64,000 bases of DNA from Rudaea sp. GTDB lineage: Bacteria > Pseudomonadota > Gammaproteobacteria > Xanthomonadales > Rhodanobacteraceae. Shown here piece by piece: positions 8,805 through 18,027 of this stretch (positions within the stretch are counted from its first letter, which is position 1; every line of letters starts with the position of its first letter). The position numbers were made by a program, and so were the translations under genes. The stretch is from the NCBI GenBank assembly GCA_031291055.1, contig JARLJU010000204.1, positions 62,001-126,000 of the forward strand. The letters are read 5' to 3'. The notes below the pieces were generated by a model that was not told the origin of the DNA, searched no databases, and was given only the letters and a program-made list of their open reading frames with translations.

Positions 8805-9674
8805 TCACCGCCGCAACCCGCGCAGGCGCTCGATCGGGAAGCTCGCAATCTCGCCGCCGCCGCGGTTGCGCCGTGGCTGGCCCGGTTCCGGACCCCAGGC
8901 ATGGGCGTAGATCACTTCGTAGGTCGCCGGCAATGCGCCCTCGCGGCGGAAACGTTCGTAGGCATCGAGCGCCCGGCGCAGATGGGTCTTGCCGGTCAGA
9001 CCGCGCGCGCGGCGTGCATCGGCATTGGTGGCGCCGATCGACTTGAGCTCGCGCATCAGGGTCGCCGCATCCGCATAGGTGAGGGTGAAGTGCTCGGCAT
9101 CGAGCACGGGATCGCGGAACCCCGCGGCCACCAGCGCGTCGCCGACGCGGGCGATATCGACGAATCCGCTGACGTGCGGTCCGCGGTCGGCAGCCGTCCA
9201 GGCCGAGCGAAGTTCGTGCAGCGTATCCGGTCCAAATGTGGAAATGGCGACATAGCCAGCCGGGCGCAGCACGCGCCGGAATTCATCAAGCAGCGCCGGC
9301 ACATCATCGATCCACTGGATGCACAGGTTCGAGTACAGAACATCGACACTGGCATCGGGCAAAGGCAGTGCGCGCGCGTCGGCGCATACGCGGGCCAGCG
9401 GATGGCGCCAACCTGTGCGCACACGGCGCAGCATCGGCACCGCGACATCGAGCGCGATCACTTGTGCCTTCTTCCAGCGCTTGCGCAGCAGGCTGCTCGC
9501 GCGTCCCGGTCCGCAGCCGACATCGAGCACGCGCTGCGGGGGCCGTTCGACGTATTCGAGCCGCTCCAGCAGGCGGTCCTCGACCTCGCGCTGCAGGGCG
9601 GCGTGCTGGGCATACGTCGTGGCCGCGCGACCAAAGGCGCGGCGGACCTGGCGCGGATCCAGCGGTGGCGTCAT
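8805..9674 (-). CDS. bioC: Malonyl-ACP O-methyltransferase
   Basis: It methylates the free carboxyl of malonyl-ACP with SAM so that fatty-acid synthase can elongate it to pimeloyl-ACP methyl ester for biotin. The 289-residue protein has the class I SAM-binding motif VLDVGCGPGRASSLL at residues 49-63, followed by the acidic VIALDVAVPML strand and LYSNLCIQWIDD typical of BioC. It is the last gene of the leftward biotin operon; its ATG overlaps the bioH stop by four bases (ATGA at 9671-9674), which suggests translational coupling. The C-terminus is rich in Gly and Arg. Confidence 0.94.
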   Translation of the reverse strand: MTPPLDPRQVRRAFGRAATTYAQHAALQREVEDRLLERLEYVERPPQRVLDVGCGPGRASSLLRKRWKKAQVIALDVAVPMLRRVRTGWRHPLARVCADARALPLPDASVDVLYSNLCIQWIDDVPALLDEFRRVLRPAGYVAISTFGPDTLHELRSAWTAADRGPHVSGFVDIARVGDALVAAGFRDPVLDAEHFTLTYADAATLMRELKSIGATNADARRARGLTGKTHLRRALDAYERFRREGALPATYEVIYAHAWGPEPGQPRRNRGGGEIASFPIERLRGLRR

Positions 9675-10435
9675 GGCGCCAATGCCCGCGCAAAGACCAT
9701 GATCGCCTCGGCGACTTCCGCGGCATGGCCGATGAACGGTGCGTGCCCCGAGGAAAATTCCACAAAGCAGCCTTGTGGACTATGTTCCGCGGCCCAGCGC
9801 AACGCCGCCGCCGGCACCAGGCGGTCGCGGCGCCCGGCAATCCAAAGGCTCGGCATGGTCAGTTCCGCCAGGCGCGCGCGCAGGTCGGTCGTGTCCAGCG
9901 AGATCAGACCCTGCTGCAGCGCATCCAGCGACGGCTCGCCGTGATCGAATACGTGCGCCTTCAGCTCGCGCAACTCGGCCTGGGCGTGATCCGAGCCGAG
10001 AGCTTCGAGCGCGAGAAATCGCTCGATCGTGCCGCGGTAATCGCGGTGCAGACCGGCGGCAAATTGGGTAAACACATCTGTCGATACGCCGTGCGGCCAA
10101 TCCGGTCCGAGCACGAAGCGCGGCGATGCGGCAATTTCCACAACGCCCCGGACCTGCGACGCGTGATCCAGCGCGGCACGCAGGGAAATGATGCCGCCCA
10201 GCGACCAGCCCGCCCAGATCGCGCGCGGCAGGATCGCGGCCAGTGCTTCGGCGCATGCGGCCGGAGCGCAATCGGCATTGTCGCCGGCACTGCTGCCGTG
10301 GCCCGGAAGATCGACCAGATGCAGGCGAAAGTGCGGAGCCAGGAGCCGGGTCAGCGGCGCGAAGATGTCCGCGTGCATCGCCCAACCGTGGATGAGGACG
10401 AGGTCCGGGCCTGCGCCGGTGGTCTGAATGTGCAC
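9671..10435 (-). CDS. bioH: Pimeloyl-ACP methyl ester carboxylesterase
   Basis: An alpha/beta hydrolase that removes the methyl ester from pimeloyl-ACP methyl ester, ending the chain-building stage of biotin synthesis. The catalytic triad is visible: Ser78 in AGWSLGG, Asp204 in GRRDRLVP and His231 in SSGHAPF, at nearly the spacing of E. coli BioH. The HGWAMHADIF segment forms the oxyanion region. The start is GTG 10435, directly beside the bioF stop at 10437. The gene overlaps bioC by four bases. Confidence 0.94.
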   Translation of the reverse strand: MHIQTTGAGPDLVLIHGWAMHADIFAPLTRLLAPHFRLHLVDLPGHGSSAGDNADCAPAACAEALAAILPRAIWAGWSLGGIISLRAALDHASQVRGVVEIAASPRFVLGPDWPHGVSTDVFTQFAAGLHRDYRGTIERFLALEALGSDHAQAELRELKAHVFDHGEPSLDALQQGLISLDTTDLRARLAELTMPSLWIAGRRDRLVPAAALRWAAEHSPQGCFVEFSSGHAPFIGHAAEVAEAIMVFARALAP

Positions 10436-10436
10436 G

Positions 10437-11621
10437 TCAGGCGGCTCCGCCCATCGCCGGCACGCGGGCGAGTTCGTCGAGCAAGGCTTCTATGTCCGCT
10501 TCCTCGTGTGCGGCGGATAGCGCGATACGCAGCCGCGCCTTGCCGGCGGGAACGGTCGGTGGCCGGATCGCCGGAATATAGAAGCCGGCATTTTCCATTT
10601 GCAGCGAAATGCGCAATGCGTCTTCGCTGGCGCCGACCAGCAGCGGCTGGATTGGCGTGCGCGATTCGAGCAGGGGCAGGCCGCGCTGCGCGGCGCCGCC
10701 GCGCCATTGCGCAATCAGTCGCCGCAATCTGTCGTGCCGCCAGGATTCGCTGCGGGCCAGATCGACCGCCGTACTCGCCGCCGCCGCCAGCGCCGGCGGC
10801 ATCGCCGTGGTGTAGGTATGCGTGCGCGCAAACTGGACAAGGCCATCGATCAGACCCTTGCTGCCGGCGATGAATGCGCCGGCCACGCCGAGGGCCTTGC
10901 CCAGCGTCGCCATCAGCACGGGCGCGTCGTCCTGGCCAAGCCCGGCTTCGGCAAGACTGCCGGCGCCCTGCGGTCCCAGCACGCCGAGGCCGTGCGCATC
11001 ATCGACCATGAACGTGGCATATGACTTTTTACACAATGCAGAAAGTTCACGCAGTGGCGCGATATCGCCATCCATGCTGAACACGGCATCGGTGGCGAGC
11101 AGGGCTGCCGCGTCCGGCATGTTGTGCAGCTGCCGCGCCGCGGCGCCGGCATCGGCGTGCGCGTAGCGCTTGAGCTCGGCGCCGGACAGGCGCGCGCCGT
11201 CGAGCAGGCAGGCATGGTTGAGTTTGTCCTGCACGCAGACGTCGCCGTCGCGGAGCAGGGCGCCGAGGGCGCCAAGGTTGGCCATGTAACCGGTGGAAAA
11301 CAGCAAGGCACGCTCGCGGCCTGTCCACTGCGCGAGTTTCTCTTCCAGTGCAGCGTGTTCGTCGCGATGGCCGCCGAGCAGGTGCGAAGCGGTTGCCCCG
11401 ACGCCCCAGCGTGCCGCGGAGCGGGTCAACGCTTCGCGCAATGCCGGATGCTGGGCCAGGCCGAGATAGTCATTGCTGGCAAAATTCAGCAGGGGTCTGC
11501 TGCCGATGACGATGCGCGATCCGTCGACCGAATCGACCGTGCGCAGTCGCCGCAACAACGATAGCTGCGCGCGTTCGGCTTGCGCCCGCGCCAGACGCTC
11601 GAGCAATCCGGGACGTTGCAT
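10437..11621 (-). CDS. bioF: 8-amino-7-oxononanoate synthase
   Basis: A PLP enzyme that condenses pimeloyl-ACP with L-alanine to give 8-amino-7-oxononanoate. The 394-residue protein has the alpha-oxoamine synthase marks NFASNDYLGLAQHP, LLFSTGYMANLGAL, MVDDAHGLGVLG and the Schiff-base lysine Lys242 in ATLGKALGVAG. Length is normal for the family. It lies 18 bases downstream of bioB and abuts bioH, in a four-gene leftward operon. bioA and bioD are not in the window. Confidence 0.96.
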   Translation of the reverse strand: MQRPGLLERLARAQAERAQLSLLRRLRTVDSVDGSRIVIGSRPLLNFASNDYLGLAQHPALREALTRSAARWGVGATASHLLGGHRDEHAALEEKLAQWTGRERALLFSTGYMANLGALGALLRDGDVCVQDKLNHACLLDGARLSGAELKRYAHADAGAAARQLHNMPDAAALLATDAVFSMDGDIAPLRELSALCKKSYATFMVDDAHGLGVLGPQGAGSLAEAGLGQDDAPVLMATLGKALGVAGAFIAGSKGLIDGLVQFARTHTYTTAMPPALAAAASTAVDLARSESWRHDRLRRLIAQWRGGAAQRGLPLLESRTPIQPLLVGASEDALRISLQMENAGFYIPAIRPPTVPAGKARLRIALSAAHEEADIEALLDELARVPAMGGAA

Positions 11622-11639
11622 TGCGGCGGTACGGCAGCT

Positions 11640-12662
11640 TCAGGCCGCTGCGCCCGCGGCAATATCCGCATGCACGGTGCGCGATTCCAGTTCGACCTGC
11701 ATCGGTTCGATGCCCAGCCGCGCAAAGAGCGCCTGATCGTGTGCGACGTCAGGGTTGCCCGTGGTCAGCAGTTTTTCCCCGTAGAAAATCGAATTGGCGC
11801 CAGCGAAGAAACACAGCGCCTGCAACTCGTCGCTCATCTCGGCACGCCCGGCCGAAAGGCGCACCATCGATGCCGGCATGAGGATGCGCGCCACCGCGAT
11901 CGTGCGCACGAATTCGAACGGATCGAGCAGCGCGGTGCCGGCGAGCGGCGTGCCTTCGACCTGCACCAGGCGATTGATCGGCACGGATTGCGGATGCTCC
12001 GGCAGGTTTGCCAGCGTCTGCAGCAGGCCGGCGCGCTGTTCGCGCGTCTCGCCCATGCCGACGATGCCGCCGCAGCAGGTTTTCATGCCGGCCTCGCGTA
12101 CGTGTTCCAGCGTGTCGAGGCGATCCTGGAAATCGCGCGTGTGGATGATCTGTCCGTAGTACTCCGGCGCGGTGTCCAGATTCTGGTTGTAGTAATCCAG
12201 GCCTGCCGCGCCGAGTCGCTGCGCCTGCGGCGCGCTCAGCATGCCCACCGTGGCGCAGGTTTCCAATCCCACCACCCGCACTGCGTTCACCAACTCGGCG
12301 ACCTTGGCCACGTCCTTGTCCTTGGGCGAACGCCAGGCCGCGCCCATGCAAAAACGCGTCGCCCCCGCCGCCTTGGCCGCCCGCGCCTTGTCGAGCACCG
12401 CATCCAGACTCATCAGCTTCTCGGCCTTCACCCCCGTCGAGTAGCGCGCGGCCTGCGGGCAATAGGCGCAGTCCTCGGGACAGCCGCCGGTCTTGATCGA
12501 CAGCAGCGTGGAAATTTGCACCGCATTGGCGTCGTGATGGGCTCGATGCTTCGCATGCGCACGCGCGAGCAGGTCGGCGAACGGCAAGCCGAGCAATTCC
12601 AGGACCTCGCCACGGGAAAAATCATGGCGCAAGGCTGGTGCGGATGAAGAGGCGACGGACAT
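11640..12662 (-). CDS. bioB: Biotin synthase
   Basis: A radical-SAM enzyme that inserts sulfur into dethiobiotin. The 340-residue protein has the radical-SAM cysteines Cys61, Cys65 and Cys68 in [12 protein letters not shown] and the family segments [26 protein letters not shown] and [13 protein letters not shown] 12662 is chosen because family similarity begins with [14 protein letters not shown] just after it; the frame is open upstream to 12935 but runs antisense to comF. Its start codon and the comF start share the tetranucleotide CATG at 12660-12663, so promoter elements for bioB must lie within the 5' part of comF. First gene of the operon. Confidence 0.96.
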   Translation of the reverse strand: MSVASSSAPALRHDFSRGEVLELLGLPFADLLARAHAKHRAHHDANAVQISTLLSIKTGGCPEDCAYCPQAARYSTGVKAEKLMSLDAVLDKARAAKAAGATRFCMGAAWRSPKDKDVAKVAELVNAVRVVGLETCATVGMLSAPQAQRLGAAGLDYYNQNLDTAPEYYGQIIHTRDFQDRLDTLEHVREAGMKTCCGGIVGMGETREQRAGLLQTLANLPEHPQSVPINRLVQVEGTPLAGTALLDPFEFVRTIAVARILMPASMVRLSAGRAEMSDELQALCFFAGANSIFYGEKLLTTGNPDVAHDQALFARLGIEPMQVELESRTVHADIAAGAAA

Positions 12663-13446
12663 GGCAAACTCGCTGGGTGCAGACGATGCGAGTTTGGATA
12701 CGGCAAACGTGGCTGTCAACTTGAACGAGCGGTTGCGGGTTGACGGGCTCTGGGGCGCGCTGCAGTTCGCCGTGCTGCCGCCACGTTGCCTGTTGTGTGG
12801 CGGGCGGGGCGATGGGGCCCGCGATTTATGCGCGGCCTGTGCCGCCGACCTGGCCCACAACCGCCTGTGCTGCCCACGTTGCGCACTGCCATTGCAAACG
12901 CCGGCGCTGCGGTGCGGCGAATGTCTGAAGAACATGCCACCGTTCTTTGCCGCGTCGGCCCCGTTCGTCTACGGACATCCGCTGGATCTGCTGATGGCGC
13001 GGCTCAAATTCGGCCAAAGCCTCGCCGCCGGGCGAGTCCTGTCCGAGATGTGGCTTGGCGCGCTGCGCGAGTCGATGCCGGCCAAGCCATCGGCGCTGCT
13101 CCCGGTGCCACTGCACGCATCGCGATTGCGCGAACGCGGCTACAACCAGGCATTGGAGCTGGCTCGGCCACTGGCGCGGGCGCTGGAGATTCCCGTGTTG
13201 CACGCCGCGCTGCAGCGCACGCGCGCAACGCCGGCACAGGTGAACCTTGACGCAAAGGTACGCCGGCGCAACTTGCAAGGCGCATTTGCGGTTGTGGAAA
13301 ATGTTGCATTGCCCGCACATGTGGCGTTGGTCGATGATGTAATGACGACCGGTGCGACGTTGCGCGAATGCGCACGCGTATTGTTGCGGGCAGGCGTGGA
13401 GCGCGTGGATGTGTGGGCACTGGCGCGGGCGCCGCGCTTGCGCTGA
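12661..13446 (+). CDS. comF: ComF family protein (phosphoribosyltransferase fold)
   Basis: A 261-residue protein of the ComF/GntX family, linked in several bacteria to natural competence and DNA use. It has an N-terminal zinc-ribbon-like set of cysteines (CLLCGG, CAAC, CCPRC, CGEC, about residues 42-85) and a C-terminal type I phosphoribosyltransferase fold with the PRPP loop [14 protein letters not shown]. The [22 protein letters not shown] stretch is diagnostic. ATG 12661 overlaps the bioB start codon; GTG 12709 or TTG 12721 are in frame before the conserved [17 protein letters not shown] and would leave room for promoters. dprA, another competence-linked gene, is also in the window but distant. 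Confidence 0.88.
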   Translation: MANSLGADDASLDTANVAVNLNERLRVDGLWGALQFAVLPPRCLLCGGRGDGARDLCAACAADLAHNRLCCPRCALPLQTPALRCGECLKNMPPFFAASAPFVYGHPLDLLMARLKFGQSLAAGRVLSEMWLGALRESMPAKPSALLPVPLHASRLRERGYNQALELARPLARALEIPVLHAALQRTRATPAQVNLDAKVRRRNLQGAFAVVENVALPAHVALVDDVMTTGATLRECARVLLRAGVERVDVWALARAPRLR

Positions 13447-13490
13447 CAAGGGGTGCGGAATCTGGGGCTCTGGTCGATTTCTTCCGGCAC

Positions 13491-13925
13491 AGCTTTCAGT
13501 CGCCCTTCGGTCGAGCGACCCACTGTTGGCATGACCTCGGGCATCCTGCCCTCCGCCGCCCCGCGGCCGCGCCGCGGTTCGCGCCGCTCCTGCGGCGCGG
13601 TGCCGGAAAAGGAAGCAATAAGCTCGGCACCGAGCGCTCTGGGGCGCGAGATGCGCTTCAACACACCCGGTTTCTTCCGCGTCGCCCAGGCACTGCTTCG
13701 CCAGCGCCCCAATTCGTCGCACGTACACGGATGTGCGTTCAACGAACCCCGGAGCAGTCTCGCGAAGTCGGAAGCAGGCGACGGCACGGATGCCGGAGGG
13801 CAACGCGGGAAGTAGTTGCCGGATGCCCGGAGAGCGCACCATCGGGGTCGCTTTCTCTTTCGTTATCTTTGTTCTTGGCGAGACAAGAGAAAGTAGCCCG
13901 CTCGACCGAAGGGCGAGCGAAAGCC
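13491..13925. repeat. MITE-like palindromic intergenic element
   Basis: The 533-base gap between comF and ubiA holds no credible gene but a strongly self-complementary unit. Its ends match as imperfect 27-base inverted repeats (24 of 27), of which 18 bases are perfect: TCGCCCTTCGGTCGAGCG at 13500-13517 against 13899-13916. Nested inward are GGGCATCC 13539-13546 with 13821-13828, TGCCCTCCG 13547-13555 with 13794-13802, a GCGCCGC/TCCT/GCGGCGC hairpin at 13581-13598, and CTTTCTCTT 13851-13859 with 13885-13893. This layout resembles a non-autonomous element or a large structured RNA. No transposase frame, and no target-site duplication I could identify. Open frames across it on both strands look spurious. 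Confidence 0.55.
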
Positions 13926-13979
13926 TTTGCTCGATACCGTTCAAATAGTGAGCGGAAGGCGGCCGAGGAAAGTCAGAAC

Positions 13980-15110
13980 CTACTTCAGCGCATACCCCAT
14001 CGCAATCCCCACCCACAGCGCCAGTCCGACCCAGGCGTTGTTGCGGAACGCGGCGAAGCAGGCATCGCGATCGCGCCCGCGCATGATCCACTGCTGCCAG
14101 ACGAACAACAGCGCGGCAATGCCGACACCGGAGAAATAGATCCAGGGCAGATGTCCGCGCTGCGCCACCATCAGCATCGCCAGCAGGAAGGTGACCATCA
14201 GCACGCCGAGGATGGCCAGGTCCGCGTCGCCGAAAAGTATGGCGGTGGATTTCGCGCCGACGCGCAGGTCATCGTCGCGGTCGATCATCGCGTACTCGGT
14301 GTCGTAGATGGTCGAGAACAGCACATTGCCGAGGAACAGCAGGCCGCACAGGGGCAGTGCCGCCACGAACGCGGCATGATCGCCGCCCTTGATCGCGGCG
14401 AATGCCATCGGGATAGACCAGCCGAACGCGCAGCCAAGGTATACTTGTGGAAGATAGGTATAGCGCTTGACGAAGGGATAGGTCGCCGCGAGGAATGCGC
14501 CGACGAATGACAGTTCGATCGTGAGCTTGTTGGTGAACAGCACGAGCACGAACGCCAGCGTGGTGAGCGCGATGAATACTGCGATCGCTTCGCGCGGCGT
14601 TACCTTGCCCGTCGCGATGGGGCGCTCGCGCGTGCGCTGCACTTCGACATCGAGCTTGCGGTCGGCGTAATCGTTGATCGCGCAGCCGGCCGAGCGCATC
14701 AGGAACACGCCGAGGGTAAAAATGCACAATGTCCCCCAGGGCGGGAAGTCCCCGGCCGCCAGCCACAGCGCCCACCAGGTCGGCCACAGCAGCAATGCGG
14801 CACCGATCGGACGATGCATGCGCGCGAGGTAGGCGTATTGGGTCAGGCGGTCGCGGACATGCATCCAGTCGACGCGTGCCAGCAGCCGCGCCAGCGCCGA
14901 TTTCGGCGCGATGGCTGCCACCGGTGCGCGGCGCACGGCCGGATTCGTTCGCTGATTCTTCCGTGGACCGGTTTGCCGGACCGGACGTGGACTGGATGGC
15001 GGCTTCGGCGCGCCCGCGGCTTTGGTCTTGGCCGTGCGCGGCACGGCGGAAACCGGCGCAGGCGGCGACTTGCTCGGGCGTGACGGTGGCGGCGCGGGTT
15101 TGTCGGTCAT
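13980..15110 (-). CDS. ubiA: 4-hydroxybenzoate polyprenyltransferase
   Basis: An inner-membrane enzyme that attaches the polyprenyl chain to 4-hydroxybenzoate in ubiquinone synthesis. The 376-residue protein has the first aspartate-rich motif NDYADRKLD at residues 146-154, the second around YDTEYAMIDRDDDLRVGAKST, and eight to nine hydrophobic helices. ATG 15110 is the best start; the frame is open to 15218. It carries an unusual extension of about 85 residues rich in Pro, Ala, Lys and Arg before the conserved RLTQYAYLARMHRPIGA, whereas typical UbiA proteins are about 290 residues. ubiC is not adjacent. Confidence 0.92.
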   Translation of the reverse strand: MTDKPAPPPSRPSKSPPAPVSAVPRTAKTKAAGAPKPPSSPRPVRQTGPRKNQRTNPAVRRAPVAAIAPKSALARLLARVDWMHVRDRLTQYAYLARMHRPIGAALLLWPTWWALWLAAGDFPPWGTLCIFTLGVFLMRSAGCAINDYADRKLDVEVQRTRERPIATGKVTPREAIAVFIALTTLAFVLVLFTNKLTIELSFVGAFLAATYPFVKRYTYLPQVYLGCAFGWSIPMAFAAIKGGDHAAFVAALPLCGLLFLGNVLFSTIYDTEYAMIDRDDDLRVGAKSTAILFGDADLAILGVLMVTFLLAMLMVAQRGHLPWIYFSGVGIAALLFVWQQWIMRGRDRDACFAAFRNNAWVGLALWVGIAMGYALK

Positions 15111-15210
15111 GGCGCAAGTGTAGCCGTGCCGCCGGGCATCCGTCTGCGCCGCATCTCGCGGCGAACGCGCGCCGGCGTTATGCTCGCGCCTCGACCACGA
15201 GGGGACCGCG

Positions 15211-16851
15211 ATGGACAAGCTGCTGCCGAGACGTTATTTGCCGTTTGTTTTGTGCCTGCTTGCCTTCGGCCTGTCGCTGGCGATGCTGTGGGACGGCGTC
15301 ATCTGGCGCTGGCTCGCGGCGCTCGGCGGCTTTCTCTGCGTGGTCGGCGTGCTCGACATGGCACAACAGAAAAGCACGCTGCGGCGCAACTTTCCGATCA
15401 CCGCGCACATCCGCACCTTCTTCGAATATTTTCGCCCGATGTTGCGCCAGTACGTGGTCGAGGACGACGTCGAGGAAGTGCCGTTCTCGCACGTCCAGCG
15501 CGCGATCGTCTACCAGCGATCGAAAAACGTCGAGGACAAGCGCCCGTTCGGTACGGAGCTCAACGTCTACGCCGACAACTATGAATGGATCAACCATTCA
15601 ATGGCGCCGGCGAAAATCGCCAGCCACGATTTCCGCGTGAACATCGGCGGCGATCAGTGTTCGCAACCGTATTCGGCCAGCGTGTTCAATATTTCCGCGA
15701 TGAGTTTCGGTTCGCTGTCGGCGAACGCGATCCGGGCACTCAATGAAGGTGCCCGCCGTGGCGGCTTCTATCACGACACCGGTGAAGGCTCGATCTCGGC
15801 CTATCACCGCGAGAACGGCGGCGATCTGTGCTGGGAAATCGGTTCGGGTTATTTCGGTTGCCGCAACGCCGACGGCAGCTTCGACGAGAAATGTTTTGCG
15901 GTCAATGCACAGTCGCCGCAGGTGAAGATGATCGAGATCAAGTTGTCGCAGGGCGCCAAGCCCGGCCACGGCGGCGTGCTTCCCGCAGCAAAAGTCAGCA
16001 AGGAAATCTCCGACGCGCGCGGCGTGCCGATGGGGGTGGACTGCGTCTCGCCGGCGCAGCACAGCGCCTTCTCCACGCCGCTGGGCCTGCTCGAATTCGT
16101 CGCGCGCCTGCGCAAGGAATCCGGTGGCAAACCAACCGGGTTCAAGCTGGCGCTGGGTCATCCCTGGGAATGGTTCGGCATCGCCAAGGCGATGCTGCAA
16201 AGTGGAATTCTGCCGGATTTCATCGTCGTCGACGGTGGCGAAGGCGGCACCGGTGCCGCGCCGCTGGAATTCACCGATCACGTCGGCGCGCCGCTGCGCG
16301 AGGCGCTGCTGCTGGTGCACAACACCCTGGTCGGCCTGAACCTGCGCGACAAGATCCGCATCGGTGCCAGCGGCAAGATCATCACCGCTTTCGATGTGGC
16401 GCGCACGTTTGCGCTCGGCGCCGACTGGTGCAATGCCGCGCGCGGCTACATGTTCGCGCTTGGCTGCATCCAGTCCCTCAATTGCCACACCGATCGCTGC
16501 CCGACCGGCGTCGCCACGCAGGATCCGTCGCGGTGGAAAAAACTCGACGTGCCGGACAAGTCGGAGCGCGTGAAGATGTTTCACGACAACACGCTCAAGG
16601 CGCTCAAGGAACTGATCGCCGCGTCGGGTCTTGATCATCCGAACAAGCTTGGCCCGGAACACATCATCCGCCGTGTTTCGTCGGTCGAGGTGCGCTCGCT
16701 TTCGGCGCTGTATCACTTCGTCAAGCCCGGCGAGCTGATCGGCGGCCTGCCGGACCATGTCGTGTTCAAGGTGTTCTGGGATGCGGCCCGCGCCGACAGC
16801 TTCGCGCCACCGCGCACGGTGCTCGAACAACACCACACCAAGACGCGCTAG
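15211..16851 (+). CDS. Membrane-anchored FMN-binding glutamate synthase-like protein
   Basis: A 546-residue protein with two N-terminal hydrophobic helices (about residues 9-48) and a TIM-barrel domain like the FMN/Fe-S synthase part of GltB. The barrel carries GAKPGHGGVLPAAKVS, VVDGGEGGTGAAPLEF and the [3Fe-4S] cysteines Cys419, Cys425 and Cys430 (C-x5-C-x4-C). It lacks the glutaminase and C-terminal GXGXG domains of glutamate synthase, so glutamine-dependent glutamate synthesis is unlikely; the reaction of this stand-alone family is not known to me. ATG 15211 has GAGGGGA upstream. It is divergent from ubiA. Confidence 0.88.
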   Translation: MDKLLPRRYLPFVLCLLAFGLSLAMLWDGVIWRWLAALGGFLCVVGVLDMAQQKSTLRRNFPITAHIRTFFEYFRPMLRQYVVEDDVEEVPFSHVQRAIVYQRSKNVEDKRPFGTELNVYADNYEWINHSMAPAKIASHDFRVNIGGDQCSQPYSASVFNISAMSFGSLSANAIRALNEGARRGGFYHDTGEGSISAYHRENGGDLCWEIGSGYFGCRNADGSFDEKCFAVNAQSPQVKMIEIKLSQGAKPGHGGVLPAAKVSKEISDARGVPMGVDCVSPAQHSAFSTPLGLLEFVARLRKESGGKPTGFKLALGHPWEWFGIAKAMLQSGILPDFIVVDGGEGGTGAAPLEFTDHVGAPLREALLLVHNTLVGLNLRDKIRIGASGKIITAFDVARTFALGADWCNAARGYMFALGCIQSLNCHTDRCPTGVATQDPSRWKKLDVPDKSERVKMFHDNTLKALKELIAASGLDHPNKLGPEHIIRRVSSVEVRSLSALYHFVKPGELIGGLPDHVVFKVFWDAARADSFAPPRTVLEQHHTKTR

Positions 16852-16864
16852 CTGCGCACCAGCG

Positions 16865-17638
16865 CTAAGGTTTGGCGCCGCCGGAAGTCGCATGGTCGGC
16901 GAGTTTCACGACCGCCGTCGCGGCGCTGACGAATTCCGATGGCATCATCACGATGGTCATCGTGTTCTGCTCGGCGCCGACTTCGGTCAGCATCTGCATC
17001 CGGCGCAGTTCGATCGCCATCGGCGTCTGCGCCATTTTCGTCGCGGCTTCGGTGAGCTTCATCGCCGCTTCGTATTCGGCCTCGGCCTTGATGATGCGCG
17101 CGCGCTTTTCGCGGTGCGCCTCGGCTTCCTGCGCCATCGCGCGTTGCATGGACTGCGGTATTTCCACGTCCTTGATCTGCACGCGCTCCACCGCCACGCC
17201 CCAGGGCTCGGTGACCTTGTCGATCACTTCGCCGAGCATGCTGGATAGCTTTTCCTGCTCTTTCAAAAGCTCATCGAGAGAATGCTGGCCGATCACGCTG
17301 CGCAGCACGGTCAACGCCGTCTGCCGCACAGCGTCCTCGAACCGGGCGACCTGGATGATCGCATTCTCCGGATTGATCACCTTGTACCAGACCACGGCGC
17401 GCACCTTCACCGGAACGTTGTCGTTGGTCATGGTTTCCTGTGGCTCGATGTCCTGCGTCACCACGCGGATATCGACCACCTGCAGGCGATCGACGACCGG
17501 TACGATCCAGGTCAAGCCCGGCCCGCGCGTGCCGTGGTAACGGCCGAGGCGGAAAACCAGCCCGCGCTGGAATTGCTGCAACACGCGCAGCCCGCTGATG
17601 GCGAGCACGATCAAAACGACAAGGGGAAAGAAAAGCAT
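16865..17638 (-). CDS. Slipin (stomatin/prohibitin SPFH family)
   Basis: A 257-residue membrane-anchored scaffold protein. It has one N-terminal hydrophobic segment (MLFFPLVVLIVLAISGLRVL), then the SPFH domain with GPGLTWIVPVVDRLQVVDIRV, NVPVKVRAVVWYKV and a helical region EAEAHREKRARIIKAEAEYEAA. Slipins form oligomeric membrane microdomains, often with an NfeD protease partner; no nfeD gene adjoins here. It is convergent with the glutamate-synthase-like gene. A second SPFH protein is encoded at 32974. Confidence 0.9.
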   Translation of the reverse strand: MLFFPLVVLIVLAISGLRVLQQFQRGLVFRLGRYHGTRGPGLTWIVPVVDRLQVVDIRVVTQDIEPQETMTNDNVPVKVRAVVWYKVINPENAIIQVARFEDAVRQTALTVLRSVIGQHSLDELLKEQEKLSSMLGEVIDKVTEPWGVAVERVQIKDVEIPQSMQRAMAQEAEAHREKRARIIKAEAEYEAAMKLTEAATKMAQTPMAIELRRMQMLTEVGAEQNTMTIVMMPSEFVSAATAVVKLADHATSGGAKP

Positions 17639-17763
17639 TTCGTTCTCCGCGAAGGTGGGAGTTCAACAACGCCTTTCCAGTGTAGCGCGATCCGTTTGGC
17701 CGGGCCGCGTGCGGGGCCGAACCGCGCTGGCGCGTTCAAGACACGCAATCTCAGGCTCTGCGT

Positions 17764-17769
17764 TATACT
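17764..17769 (+). promoter_or_regulatory. Probable -10 box of the tRNA-Arg promoter
   Basis: TATACT at 17764-17769 is a good -10 hexamer about 60 bases before the mature tRNA. No clear -35 at 16-18 bases was seen; TTCAAG at 17735 is too far away. Confidence 0.4.
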
Positions 17770-17828
17770 TGCGCCGCCGTCCGCGGGATTGCCGTGACCC
17801 GCACTCCCGCACGGAAATCCGCTACAAC

Positions 17829-17905
17829 GCGCCCGTAGCTCAGCTGGATAGAGTAGTGGCTTCCGAAGCCATTGGTCGGGGGTTCGAATCCCTCCGGGCG
17901 CGCCA
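17829..17905 (+). tRNA. tRNA-Arg (anticodon CCG)
   Basis: A 77-base tRNA. The acceptor arms GCGCCCG (17829-17835) and CGGGCGC (17895-17901) pair fully, followed by discriminator G and an encoded CCA (17903-17905). The anticodon stem GTGGC/GCCAT encloses the loop TTCCGAA, giving anticodon CCG at 17863-17865, which reads the arginine codon CGG. The T arm has the usual GGTTCGAATCC. The D arm (GCTC..GAG) is normal. Confidence 0.97.
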
Positions 17906-18027
17906 GATCCTGCGTGCAAGATCTTTTGTGGCTGCAAACCCACAACGTGTCCGCATGGACAGGTTATGCTTTATTCGCGTCCACGCGGCTCACGCGCGAA
18001 CAAGGCAAACTCGGGGAGGGGGATTGC

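Noticed and set aside
11580-12647. A 355-codon frame opposite bioB
   Set aside because: Entirely antisense to bioB, which has intact radical-SAM cysteines; no domain seen.
12660-12745. BirA-type operator before bioB
   Set aside because: The GTCAAC/GTTGAC inverted repeat is weak and lacks the TTGTAAACC/GGTTTACAA character of BirA sites.
13140-13787. A 215-codon open frame antisense to comF and the following repeat
   Set aside because: It overlaps well-supported comF and a palindromic repeat, is compositionally odd, and has no recognisable domain; a typical spurious frame of GC-rich repeats.
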